From NCBI GenBank assembly GCA_036346255.1, contig CM070636.1, positions 23,319,539 through 23,383,538 on the forward strand: a DNA stretch of 64,000 bases. The letters run 5' to 3'. Source of the stretch: Ampelocalamus luodianensis (taxonomy: Eukaryota; Streptophyta; Magnoliopsida; Poales; Poaceae). Each line of letters starts with the position of its first letter. Position 1 is the stretch's first letter. The notes under the pieces are model-generated. The model did no database searches. It was not told the origin of the DNA and saw only the letters and a program-made list of their open reading frames with translations. Position numbers and translations under genes: made by a program. Of the stretch, positions 19,701 through 30,675 are shown one piece after another.

Positions 19701-21234
19701 ATGGCGGAAGAACGCAGCGTGGCGATCGACCACCGGTCATGATGAGGAGCTTCCCCTCCCGACCATGGTGAGGTTCTTGCTCGGTCGAGCGGGCCGTATG
19801 GATCAGACGCGTATCTTGGAGGTCATTGCGAGGAACACCTCCACTCCCTCCGGTGCCTCCGGATCTGGAGGTGGCAGACATCAGAGTCGCGGGGGACTTG
19901 CAAGTTCCTCCGTACGCAGCCGCCGACTTTCTCCCGCTCTGAGGACCCTCTTGATGCGGATGATTGGCTGCGCATGGTTGAGCGAAAGCTCAACATCGCT
20001 CAGTGCCAGGCCTAGGAAAAAGGCACTCTTCGCGTCCCACCAGCTTGAGGGCGCAACACTCTCATGGTGGGAGAACTACCTCGCCATGCAGCCCGCGGGC
20101 CATGTGGTCTCGTGGGAGGAGTTCAGGTCTGCTTTTTGTCGGGCCCACATCCCTGATGGCCTGATGAAGCTAAAGAAGAAAGAGTTTCTCGCGCTCAAAC
20201 AGGGGCGCAAATCTGTGACGGAGTACCTCTACGAGTTTAATCATTTGGCTCGTTATGCTCCGGGGGAGGTGGCCTCTGATGAGGCTAAGCAGGAGAAGTT
20301 TATGGATGGCTTGTCCGAGGAGCTACAGGACAAGCTATCTATTGTGGATTTCTCCGACTTTCAGGCCTTAGTGGATAAGACCATTGTTGCAGAGCATAAG
20401 GCAAAGGCGCTGGGCGAGTCTCGCAAGCGCAAATGGGAGGCCCATCAGTCTTCTCACGCCAGCCTCACTCGTCCTCGGGCTGGGCCAGCACTAGGGGCTC
20501 GTTCTTTTGCTCCACCGGCGCCGAGGCCATCAACGCCAGTTCCTCGTCCACCGCAGGCCGTGTTTCAGCCACGTGCGCCTGCGATCCAGCAGCCGGGTGG
20601 CCTCCGCAATCCGGCGGCCGAGGTTACTTGTTTCCGCTGCCACAACAAGGGCCACTACGCCAACGCTTGCCCTCAGAATGCTGGAGCGGCCCCTCGTCCT
20701 AATGGAGGACACGGGCAGGGGAGTGGTCACCCACCTGACCAGAAGATGATCCGAAGACCGAGTGCGGCGTGGTCGAGTCAACCATCTTTCACCGAGGAGG
20801 CTCGGGGCGCGGATGTTGTGATGGGTACACTTCTTGTCAATTATCGTCCTGCTGCAGTGTTATTTGATTCTGGAGCATCGCATTCTTTCATTTCAAGATC
20901 ATTTGCTGCTGCTAGTGGTCTTCACTGTGTTCCTTTGGGGATTCCTTTGCTCATTCGCTCTCCGGGGTCGGAAATGAGAGCTGATTTAGAATGTCGGGAT
21001 GTTCCTATCGAAGTCAAAGGAGTGGGATTCTTGGCAAATCTCATCTTGCTCAACTCAGCAAGTTTGGATGTAATTCTTGGCATGGATTGGTTGTCCCAAC
21101 ACTTGGGACAGATCGATTGTGCCAAGAAGATGGTTTTCCTCACCAACCTTTCCAGCGAACAAGTTGGCTTTTCCCCGCAGCTGCAAGGGTCACACCTTTG
21201 TGCACTTGTAGCAAAGTCAGCTTTAGAAATTTAG
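19701..21234 (+). pseudogene. Gypsy C Gag and aspartic protease
   Basis: The likely start is the ATG at 19701 (MAEERSVAIDHRS). The frame then shifts to the one that continues to 21234. A further pair of compensating shifts leaves the stretch around 19910-20025 readable in another frame (PPTFSRSEDPLDADDWLRMV). The retrotransposon Gag domain follows (FASHQLEGATLSWWENYLAM, then LKKKEFLALKQGRKSVTEYL), next a Pro-rich segment, a CCHC zinc knuckle (CFRCHNKGHYANAC, 20629-20670) for RNA packaging, and the protease with active site LFDSGASHSFIS (Asp codon at 20866) and ILGMDWL. A TAG at 21232 ends the frame, but the same frame continues directly into reverse transcriptase. Here a Gln or similar codon probably mutated (CAG to TAG). 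Confidence 0.85.
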
Positions 21235-24092
21235 GAGGTTCCCACCGTGTGTGATTTTGCGGATGTCTTTCCTGATGATTTGCCTAGGATGCCTCCGGTT
21301 CAAGATCTTGAGTTTGTCATTGAGTTGCTGCCTGGTACTGCCCCTATCTCGAAGGCGCCGTATCGGATGCCTCCCAATGAGTTAGAAGAATTGAAGAAGC
21401 AACTTGGTGAGCTTCAAGCAAAGGGTTTCATCCGTCCCAGCTCATCACCTTGGGGTTGTCCTGCGATCTTTGTGAAAAAGAAGGACAAGACCTTGCGCAT
21501 GTGTGTTGATTACCGTCCACTTAATGAAGTGACGGTGAAGAACAAATATCCTCTGCCCCGCATTGATGATCTTTTCGACCAGTTGTCTGGAGCTCAGGTG
21601 TTTTCTATGATTGACTTGAGATTGGGATATCACCAAGTTCGGATCAGGACTGAGGATATTCCGAAGACGGCTTTCACTACTCGTTATGGTCTTTACGAGT
21701 ATACCGTCATGTCTTTCGGCTTAACCAATGCTCCAGCTTATTTCATGAACATCATGAACTCGGTATTCATGGAATATTTGGATAAGTTCGTGGTGGTGTT
21801 TATTGATGATATTCTTATCTATTCCAAGGCGAAGAAGAGCATCTTGAGCATCCAAGATTGTTTTGGGCAAGCTGCGGAGCACCACCGTATCTGAAATTCG
21901 GCAAATCACGAGTTTTGGTTGAAGGAAGTGGCATTCTTGGGCCATGTTCTTTCACCGGAGGCGTAGGCGTGGATCCCAGCAAGGTCGTGATGTGTTATCT
22001 TGGGGTCGACCCAAGTCGATCCATCGATGTGCGGAGTTTTCTCGGTTTAGCGGGCTACTACTGCGCTTTATCGAGAACTTCTCCAAGATCGCAAAGCCGA
22101 TGGTGAATTGCTCAAGAAGGACAAGAAGTTTGTGTGGTCCTCTGCTTGTGATGAGAGCTTTGGGAGCTCAAGCGGCGATTGACTTCACTCAGTTCTTACT
22201 CTTCTGATGTCCACAAGAGCTTGATATCTATTGCGATGCCTCTCGTCGAGGACTCGGGTGTGTTCTTATGCAAGAGGGCAAGACAGTTGCCTATGCATCC
22301 AGGCGATTGAGGCCTCATGAGCTCAACTATCCCACCCATGATTTAGAGCTTCTTTTTGTAGTTCATGTACTCAAGATTTGGCGGCATTATCGATCGGTAA
22401 CATGTGAGGTGTATTCCGATCACAAGAGCTTGAAATACTTGTTCACCCACGGTCTGAACCTCAAGCGGAGGAGATGGTGGAATTGATCAAAGATTATGAC
22501 ATGGGTATTCGATATCATCTGGCAAAGCCAATGTGGTTCTTGATGCACTTAGCCGAAAGGTGTATTGCAATACTTTGATGATCCAAGAGCAGCAACCTGC
22601 ACTTCTTGCAGAATTTCAGCGCCTCAACTTGGGTTTGGTTGAGCATGGTTTCCTTGCTGCCTTGGTTGTGCAACCAACCTTGGTGGATCAAGTCAAGGCA
22701 GCACAGCAATCAGATGACGGTGTGAACCAGATTAAGCAGAATATCAAGGATGGGATAGCCAGGTGTTTCTCGGAAGATGAGCATGGTGTTGTGTGGTTTG
22801 GGCAGCGTCTCGTGGTCCCAAAGGTCCCAGAATTGCGAGATTTGATTCTCCATGAGGCCCATGATTCCCCCTTGTCTATTCACCCCGGGGCTACCAAGAT
22901 GTACCAAGATCTGCGAAAGAGATTCTGGTGGACTCGCATGAAGCGCGAGATTGCCAGGTTCGTTGCCAGATACGACGTATGTTGTCGTGTCAAGGCCGAG
23001 CATCAGCGTCCAGCAGATCTTCTTCAGCCCTTACCTATACCAGAGTGGAAGTGGGATTATGTGGGCATGGACTTCATCACTGGTCTGCCCCGTACTTCTT
23101 CAGGGAAGGATGCTATCTGGGTTGTTATCGATCGGTTGACAAAGGTAGCGCACTTCACGCGATGCCACCACTCTTAGTGTCAGTCGATTGGCAGATCTCT
23201 ATATCTCCCGCATTGTGAGCTTACATGGTGTGCCACGAACGATTGTGTCAGATCGTGGCTCTCTTTTCACTTCTCGGCTTTGCACGCTTTACGAGGAGGC
23301 CATGGGGACCGTCTTTCTTTCAACTCGACCTATCATCCTCGAGCGGATGGTCGGATGGGCGAGTCAACCAAGTTCTTGAAGATATGCTCGTGCTTGTGTT
23401 CTTTCCTATGGGAAGAATTGGGAGAAGTGCCTACCGCTTCTTGAGTTCTCCTACAACAACGACTTCGAGGCTAGTCTCGGTATGGCACCGTTTGAGGCCT
23501 TGTATGGGAGGCGATGTAGAACCCCATTGAGCTGGTGGCGGGGAGAGATAGTTCTTTGGCCCGATTCAATCAATGAGGTGAAAGTCAAGTGCGATTGATT
23601 CGTGAGCACTTGCGCGTAGCTCGATCGAACAAAGAGCTATGCGGTCGGCGTCGTCGTGGTGAGTTTCGGCCCAATGACTTTGTGTATCTCAAAGTCTCAC
23701 CCTTGAAGGGCCATCAGCGTTTTGGCATCAAGGGCAAGTTGGCTCCTCGCTATGTTGGACCATATCGCATTATCGAGAGAGTTGGGGCTGTGGCGTACAG
23801 ATTGGAGCTGCCAGCTACATTGGAGGGAGTGCATAATGTTTTTCATGTATCACAATTGAAGAAGTGCCTCCGTGCTCCGGTTGAGGAAACGCCATTGGAA
23901 AATATCGATGTGCAAGAAGATCTGTCTTATCGTGAGCGCCCCGTTCGTATCCTCGAAGAAGCTGAACGAAGGACTAGAAACCGTGTAATCAAGTTCCTGA
24001 AGGTCCAGTGGTCGAATCACTCCGAGGATGAAGCCACTTGGGAGCGGGAAGATCGCCTCTGTGCAGACTACCCGTCCTTCTTTTCCCAGTGA
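21235..24092 (+). pseudogene. Gypsy C pol: RT, RNase H, integrase, chromodomain
   Basis: Reverse transcriptase is open at 21241-21834 with FIDDIL (catalytic Asp pair at 21805-21810) and MCVDYRPLNEVTVKNKYPLP. It then shifts frame near 21835 and again near 21960 and 22090. RNase H shows YCDASRRGLGCVLMQEGKTV and YSDHKSLKYL (22230-22440). Integrase (about 22540-23600) keeps the HHCC finger (HEAHDSPLSIHPGATKMYQD through VCCRVK), DYVGMDFITGLPR (first Asp, 23070) and VSDRGSLF (second Asp, 23251). The third acidic position is lost in a shift near 23345. The last segment (23589-24092) has the GKLAPRYVGPY module and a C-terminal chromodomain-like end (VIKFLKVQWSNHSEDEATWE). Chromodomains steer integration to marked heterochromatin, which fits this nested neighbourhood. 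Confidence 0.88.
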
Positions 24093-24116
24093 TCAGAATC
24101 TCGGGCGAGATTCTGT

Positions 24117-24125
24117 AAGGGGAGA
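24117..24125 (+). other. Gypsy C polypurine tract
   Basis: AAGGGGAGA a few bases upstream of the 3' LTR; primer for plus-strand synthesis. Confidence 0.7.
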
Positions 24126-24131
24126 TTTATA

Positions 24132-27100
24132 TGACCCTAAGTTAGGGTTTGTGTTTCAAATGTAAAATTATGAGGAGAAATAAAAACTTTTGATGCCTCA
24201 TGAAATCATTTGGAAGTTTTCTAAATTTTCCCCTAGCAATTTCCATTTTCTAGAATTTACTCTTGTGAATGGAAGTTGTTGTCAACAAAATCCTTGGCCT
24301 TAAACTTGTGATCATCCTCTAGGAATATTTTTCCTATCATCTTGATCATCCTAGTTACCTCTCTGAAAAAGTTCACAAGTTTTAGATTTTGTTTGCTTAT
24401 TCAAAAGGCCAACTCAAACTAGTTCAAAAGTCTGGTCAAACCTTAGGACAGCAGCTTGTGAATTTTCTTGAGAGAAATCTAGTGCATGAAAATTCCTGGA
24501 AAAATTACACAAGGTTTTCCTCTGTCCCAGTAAGCTTCCATAAAAATTGCGGAATTTTTGGAGCTCTGTAACTACCTCTAAAAATTCTCCAAACCTGCTT
24601 AGCCTTTTTGAATTCAAAACTGGAATCATTGTTTGTCGGGCTCGAACCCAACTCGAGCTCGAGTCCGACCGTGCGTCTCGGCCCGATCGCACCACCTAGC
24701 TGCACCGCCCGAATCCAATCGACCGTGACCGTCCGATGCCGATCGCACGCGGCGCGTCTTGATGCATTTGAACAGTCCGATTGTCTCGCCTAATCCCGAC
24801 CGTCCATCTTAGATCCAGCGGTCGACTTGTGTTGATCGAGTCAGACCAGCTCGTCGCGCCGCACGGACTCGTCTCGCCGCTTTATCGCTCGCCGACGAGT
24901 GGGCCCTCCTTGTCGATGTCGTCCTCGTCTTCTCGCGTCTCACCGAGCTCGCGGCGCTTCGCGCATGCGTGCCACGCACTCGTCGCCGCCACATCGTGGG
25001 CGCGTGTTCGCCTCGGAGAATCGCCAGAGTCCATCTACCCCGAGGTCGTCCATTCTCCTTCGCGTCCATTCGTGCTTCCTCCGCCCAAATTTCCTTCTCG
25101 CGGTGAAGAACCCGAGCATAAGCGCCACCGTGTACAAGCGCTCTCGAGCCCGCGACCCGCCGTTGTGTTCCACTCTCCACGCGCCTCCATTTTGCCCAAC
25201 CGGATCCTCGGCGTCCGATTATATCGCTGAGGTGGTGTCGTCGTCTCGCCTCCGGTGCTCGGCCCGTGAGCTCGTTTGCGATCTGGTGAGTCTGTAGCCT
25301 CATCACGTGGTCCCTCGTGATTGAAATTCTCCACTGAGTCTAACGGTGGGCTTGTTTCTGTCTTTGGTGCATCGTTGAGGGCGTGCGACGTTTCTTCCCC
25401 GAGCACGGTGTTCCGCCGCCGCAGCGATTCCAGCCACCTCGGACCTCCTTCGTCAACTTTATCTGGGGCTTATCCTTCCTAGAGTCGGCGGAGGCGTTGC
25501 GCACCTTCCCGAAGCTTCTCGAAGGCCGTAGCGTCGTGTCCGCGGGAGCCATGCTTTCCTGAGACCTCCTGGTTCGCGAGATCAGTTGTGCGGCCGCGCC
25601 GCCGTCCCCGTGCGCGCCGGTGAGCCGCCGGTAGCATTTAGATTAGCGCTAATCTCTGTTTAGTTGTGTCGCTGCCATGTGGGCCCCTCTCCGGTTAATC
25701 GCGTTTAGAGATCTTTAATCCAGCCCATTATTTATTCTCGAGTCATTTGTCGGTGGGCGTCTTTGTCGATTAAGGTTTGCGTAAACTTTGATATTACGTT
25801 TTCTCTTTTGGGAAGCGTATTTCTCTGTGAGTATATGTTAGGATTACACTTTGATAAGCCGAAGACATATTCTTAGAATACGCCTTCGACGTCGCCGTTG
25901 GCGTGGCTGGGTCAAGTTTGACCTGGTCGGCGTTTCTCGCACGGGCCCGCATGTCTGTGGCTGTGGCTAGCTGTGTGCCGATAGAAAAAAAAATTAAATG
26001 CTTTAGTAATTCTGAAATGTATTTTCTGTTGCACTGTTAATTCTTTTAAACTTAGAAAATTCATAACTAATTCAGTTTTTCTCCAAATCGCATGAAACCA
26101 GTTCTGTTAATTTTAATTTTAAATGTACTATTTACTAAAATTGGTTTCACCCATGTCTCTGTTAGCAAAAATCTGTTAATTGATTAAGTAGTGTTATTAT
26201 GTGTTTTCCAAATTAGAAAATTCATATCTCTTTCAATTTTTATCCAAATCCAGTGAATCCAATTTTGTAAATTTTCATTTTTAGTGTACTAATTATCAGG
26301 ATAGGTTTTAGATATGTTTCTGTTCATAAATTTTTTGTTAAACAATTAAATGGTGCTTTCATGTGTATTTTAACTTAGAAAATTCCTAGAAAATTCATCA
26401 CAACTTAAAATGAATTGTTCTCTGTTTCTAAAATTCATTAAATCGTGCTTTAGCTTCTGTGTGTAGCTTTTGGTATGTTTTGGTGTTGTTGAATGTTTGA
26501 GTTGTGTCGGTGTTAGTTGTTCTTATTCGTTATTTTGCTCGATCGATAGATTGCGGCGATTACAGTATTCTCGAGTGATCCTCGTGACATTTTGAGCAAC
26601 GAACGCCGAGCAAGCAGTTTGATCATGTTTATCCCAGTATTTTAAAGTCTAATATTTTGTTTCAGCTGTATGTATGCATTGCTTAATTTGTGTTAAATGG
26701 ATTAGCTAAATCCGTAGCTGCATATCCTGTAGGTGAAATATTGATCTCTACTACTTGAGCCTAGGTTATTTGCTGTGATTAGAGTTCGCTGGATGAACTC
26801 TCGTCACTTAGTAGTTTACGAGTTTAGTTGCTTAGCCCTGCTTAGTTTCCGGTAGAATTGGGCGATCATCGACTTAGTCGATGATTTTGATCACATAAAA
26901 TTATTAGTTGTTCTTACGTTTCAGCTTGTGCTATGTTAATTACAAAACTAAAAATGAAAACAAAAACGATTTAGACGCGGGCACAATGGTAAGGTGGTGT
27001 GAATTTCGGGTGTGACTGGAAAGGTGCCCGGGTCAATTAAGGACCGAACATCTTGTGAGTGAATTTTTATCCAGGTATTTTAGCGTGCTAACCACACTAG

Positions 27101-28205
27101 AGGGTATGGGACCTCTCTTGACCTAGTACTTTGGCGTGTATTGGCTCAGGGTCACGGGAGGTCGCGGGAGGATGGTGTTGGGAGCATGGTAGTTGTCAAA
27201 AGCTTTATCCTGAGTGGGTAGTTGTCTTTTCGGCTTTACCATGTAAGCGTATGGATTTCTATCCATACGAGCGGCTCGTAGTTAATACACAATATTGGAA
27301 AACGTCTCGTAGGACTTAGCTGTGCAACATACCTTCTAAGTGTGTTTGGCTTAAAGGCGATGCGAAGTGTGGTGCACAGTGGTACACCCTCCGAGGTTAA
27401 AACTATTCGAATAGCCTCGTCTAGGTTATGGACACGCTTGGGTAAGCTTTTCAAGAGTTAGACTACAACCTTTTAAATTAAAACTTGTAGGGTGGTACGA
27501 ATCTGGGGATTCGTGCTATGTCGTGGTGGCTATTGGGATAGTCACTTCCAGGTGGTTACTTGTATCTATCTTTATTTGTGATTATTTCAACGATAAAAAA
27601 ATGAATTGCAAACTTGCCTTTAAACTGTATTACCTTATTGCAAATAAAGTTGGCTTTGTGCAAATGAAACATATGGCCTCTACCAAATAAGCCTGCATGT
27701 AGCATATGAACAGGTCTGCTAATTCACGCGTCAGTCTTGCGAGTACAAAAACAATTTTTACTCACCGCTTTGCTAATGTTTTTGTTGCGAGAGGAAGAAG
27801 GTGAGCCCCAAGGGCCTCACTTACGTGAGTTGTCTTTGCCGCCGTGTGTGACGACTAGGCTTGGCGGTCCGGTCAGTTGCCTTGTGGGTTGAGGCACACT
27901 GGTTGGCTTTTGTTTACAGCCATCTTATGGCAATGTCGCTTCCGCTGTTATCTAGTTAGTCGCTTATATTTTGGCCAGTCGGCTCTGTGTTGTAATAATC
28001 TACTTGTTGTCTTTGTTGCTTTACATTAAGTGTTTCGCTTTGGACTCTATGTTTAGAATGGAATTGATACATGCTTTTGTGAAGGGGTATGTATACTGCT
28101 TTCTGGGAAGTATACATATCTCGAGGCTTAGTTTATTTGAGTTGTGATGCTAGGACCAGGTGGTTGGTTAAGCATTACATGTCTAATAAACTAGGGGTCC
28201 TCACA
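24132..28205 (+). repeat. Gypsy C 3' LTR
   Basis: Matches 14948-19155. The first bases read TGACCCTAAG instead of TG(C/T)AACAGCCCTAAG. A deletion of about 107 bases near 25558 and numerous one- or two-base losses in GC-rich runs shorten it to 4074 bases. Exon b of the LTR ORF is frameshifted here (extra G before the exon at 27790). Confidence 0.9.
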
Positions 28206-28210
28206 TTTTG
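28206..28210. repeat. Target site duplication TTTTG (gypsy C, right)
   Basis: Perfect match to 14943-14947. Confidence 0.9.
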
Positions 28211-29068
28211 GCAATCCGAAGCGTAGTGCCCATACTTGTCGCATTTGAAGCACTTTATGTGGCTGCGACACTCCGACGCGTAGTGACCGAATTCTTCACA
28301 TTCAAAACACTTGACATGTGACTTATCATGGGATCTGGCACCACTGCCTTGCCCATCCCAGTCTCCATGTCCTCCTCTATCGCCTGGGCCGCTCTGGCCG
28401 CCTCGCCCACTTCTATTCCTCGTGCCACTGCTGGAGTCTTGACCCCCTTCCTTTTCTTTTATAGACAATGCTTCCCATTGTGCTCTAGAGAGCATCAGCT
28501 GGTCACCTTCTTCTTCTTTGCGATGTCGTCTCCCCTTCAAACTTTCTTCAAATGCCCCGAGTCTTCTAATTGCCTCTGACATGGACATTGTGGAGACATA
28601 TCCCCATTGCTCGATTGTCCTGACAATTGGAAGAAAACGATCTGGAACAGCACCAAATAGCTTTTCAACCATCATCGCCCTTTACTTGATGCAGAGAGAG
28701 CGAATTTTTCCAACTATTGTGGAGAGCTTCTGAGAGAATACACTAATCGTCTCGGAGTCCTCCATGATCATACGATCAAATTTTCTCTGCAGTACCTGCA
28801 CTCTTGCTTTCTTGACGCGATCTTCACCCACATGAATGACCTTGATTGCATCCCATGCTGTCTTGGCCGTTTCCTTCTCCGCAATGACCATCATCACCGC
28901 GTCCGGCACAGTTTGGGAGATTGCCGCTAAAGTGCCCTGGTCTCTTTCTTCCTCAACCAATGCAATCGCCTTCTGCTGCAGCCCATACACCAAGGGATCG
29001 TAGGATGATTTTCATTTTTACTGCCCATAGGCTGTAATTCGTCTCTGTCAACATCGGGTATTGAATCG
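28211..29068 (-). pseudogene. Copia Gag, main part
   Basis: Minus-strand frame that continues the N-terminal piece at 44248-44155 once element B is removed (RGVPIQYPMLTETNYSLWAV). It carries the UBN2-type Gag region (TAKTAWDAIKVIHVGEDRVK, KFDRMIMEDSETISVFSQKL), an R/G-rich stretch and two CCHC zinc knuckles in a row (CFECEEFGHYASEC, CFKCDKYGHYASDC). There is a shift near 28990 and a TAA near 28682. Gag would form the particle and bind element RNA. Two knuckles are fewer than in some copia families but not unusual. Confidence 0.87.
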
Positions 29069-29073
29069 GAACC
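29069..29073. repeat. Target site duplication GAACC (gypsy B, left)
   Basis: Perfect match to 44155-44159. Confidence 0.9.
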
Positions 29074-30675
29074 TGTCAGACCTGGAATTAACATCCCAAA
29101 TCCTCTGTTTATTTCTGAACTAGTCCCATGATCAGTCGCTAGTTCATACAGTAAACAAATATGGTAACAAATTCATATCATAACTTTATTAATAAACAAC
29201 AGAGTTTATTACAAAAGAGGCTTACAAGCCAACAATAAAGAACACAGCGAAAGACGAAGAAGACGTAGTGGAGTCCAGCTGATCTGCCACAGACAATCGA
29301 CTGGGGTAGCGGCCTAGTCATCACGATCAACACCTGAAGCGAAGTCCTTCTTCTCTGAAATTTTGTTTGCATAAAGCAAGTATGAGCACAACTACCGTGC
29401 TCGCAAGTTACACCCGTCAAGTAACAAAATGACATGCGTATATGGATGTAACAAAGGATGGCTTATTGGTTGATTTGTATAAAGCAGCATTTTCTTCAAA
29501 TACTTATACTAAGTTCCAAAGTAGTTATTCTATAACTAAAATTTATTTTATAAATTCTCATTTTTATAGTCAGATAACATTCACACAAGAATGGTGAAGG
29601 ATACCCTCCTATCACATGGCTCCCCGCCCAATTTCCATTTGGATAAACCAGTTTGAAGCAGTCTTTTTCGAAGAAAACCAAAGTCTAACTTTGAGTGGCT
29701 TTGCCAGCATGTCCATGACCGTGGTAACAGCTATTCGAATAGTTTTACACTCTGCAGAGGTTGTACAGCTTTACCCACAAGAGATAATCAACTTTTAATG
29801 TCCGTTTGACACACTTCCGAAGGTGTGCGACTAAGTGATTATCACGAGGCCTTTACAATGTGCCATTCCAAAATAGTTATGCCCGCTAAGGTTCCACTTC
29901 CTTTGGACTAACCATCCGCCAGAAGTCCCCTCTTGCGCTAAGTGGGAATACTGTCTAACCGACACACACACACCAAAATGGCACAGCTAACAATGAAATG
30001 TTGCAAATTAGTTGGCCAGTTCCGCCTACACAGGACATGTGGTAGTACAATAAGGCATAGCAAGATGCGGCTCGAAGACCAATCCTTAATTGACTTGGGC
30101 ATCTTCCATAATAAACCTTGGGCCTTAATCATAACCAGATAAAACCCGTGCATAAACCTACACCCACCAATCATCCATTTCGCCCAAGTCCAAACCCATT
30201 TTCATTTTATTTTTTAAGTAAAAGCATTTTATAAACCTTCTATGGTAAAACAATACCATAGATCTAACTTAAATCAAATTTGGAGGATTTGGCTAGAATT
30301 TCCCAAATACAAGATTTGATCTAAGCATTGGCTAAGCATATGATTAGCTTTAGTATCTTTTTGCCTAATGGTGATAAGGTATTCACGCTCAACCTTCAAA
30401 TTGGCTATAGAAGGAAGATTGGAATAACTAGAAAATTAAAACAGGGAATTAAAAATAAACAGTGCACTGGTGCGGGTGTGCTGGCCCGTATGCCACGTGG
30501 GCGATGATTTGGCACTGACTCGGCCACGAGGGCTGACGTGGTAGTGATCTAGCCGCCAAATGGAGCTGACATGGGCATGCCACGTCGGACCAGTGAGCGG
30601 CGGCGCTCGGGCTCTGGGCTCGCCGGCGCTTCACGTCACAGCGAGCCGAGCGAGTGTGCGCAATAGGTATAGAAG
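29074..30675 (-). repeat. Gypsy B 3' LTR, truncated
   Basis: Matches 35591-36976 closely, then joins (after losing about 550 bases equivalent to 36977-37523, including LTR exon a) to sequence equivalent to 37524-37543 plus 42599-42800. It ends where LTR C sequence begins. Exon b of the LTR ORF survives at 29314-29354 (minus; EKKDFASGVDRDD-stop). Confidence 0.85.

Larger units (their letters stand above)
14948..28205 (+). mobile_element. Ty3/gypsy chromovirus element C, near full length
   Basis: A 13.26 kb element with 4208- and 4074-base LTRs, a tRNA-Met primer site, gag-protease (19701-21234), pol (21241-24092) with a C-terminal chromodomain, and a purine tract. TTTTG duplications on both sides show that it inserted into the copia gag/protease junction. 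Domain order (protease, reverse transcriptase, RNase H, integrase, chromodomain) and long LTRs place it among chromoviruses, probably Tekay/Del. The coding region has several frameshifts and one in-frame amber, so it is inactive as written. Many of the differences are single-base losses, which could be real decay or consensus errors. Confidence 0.92.
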
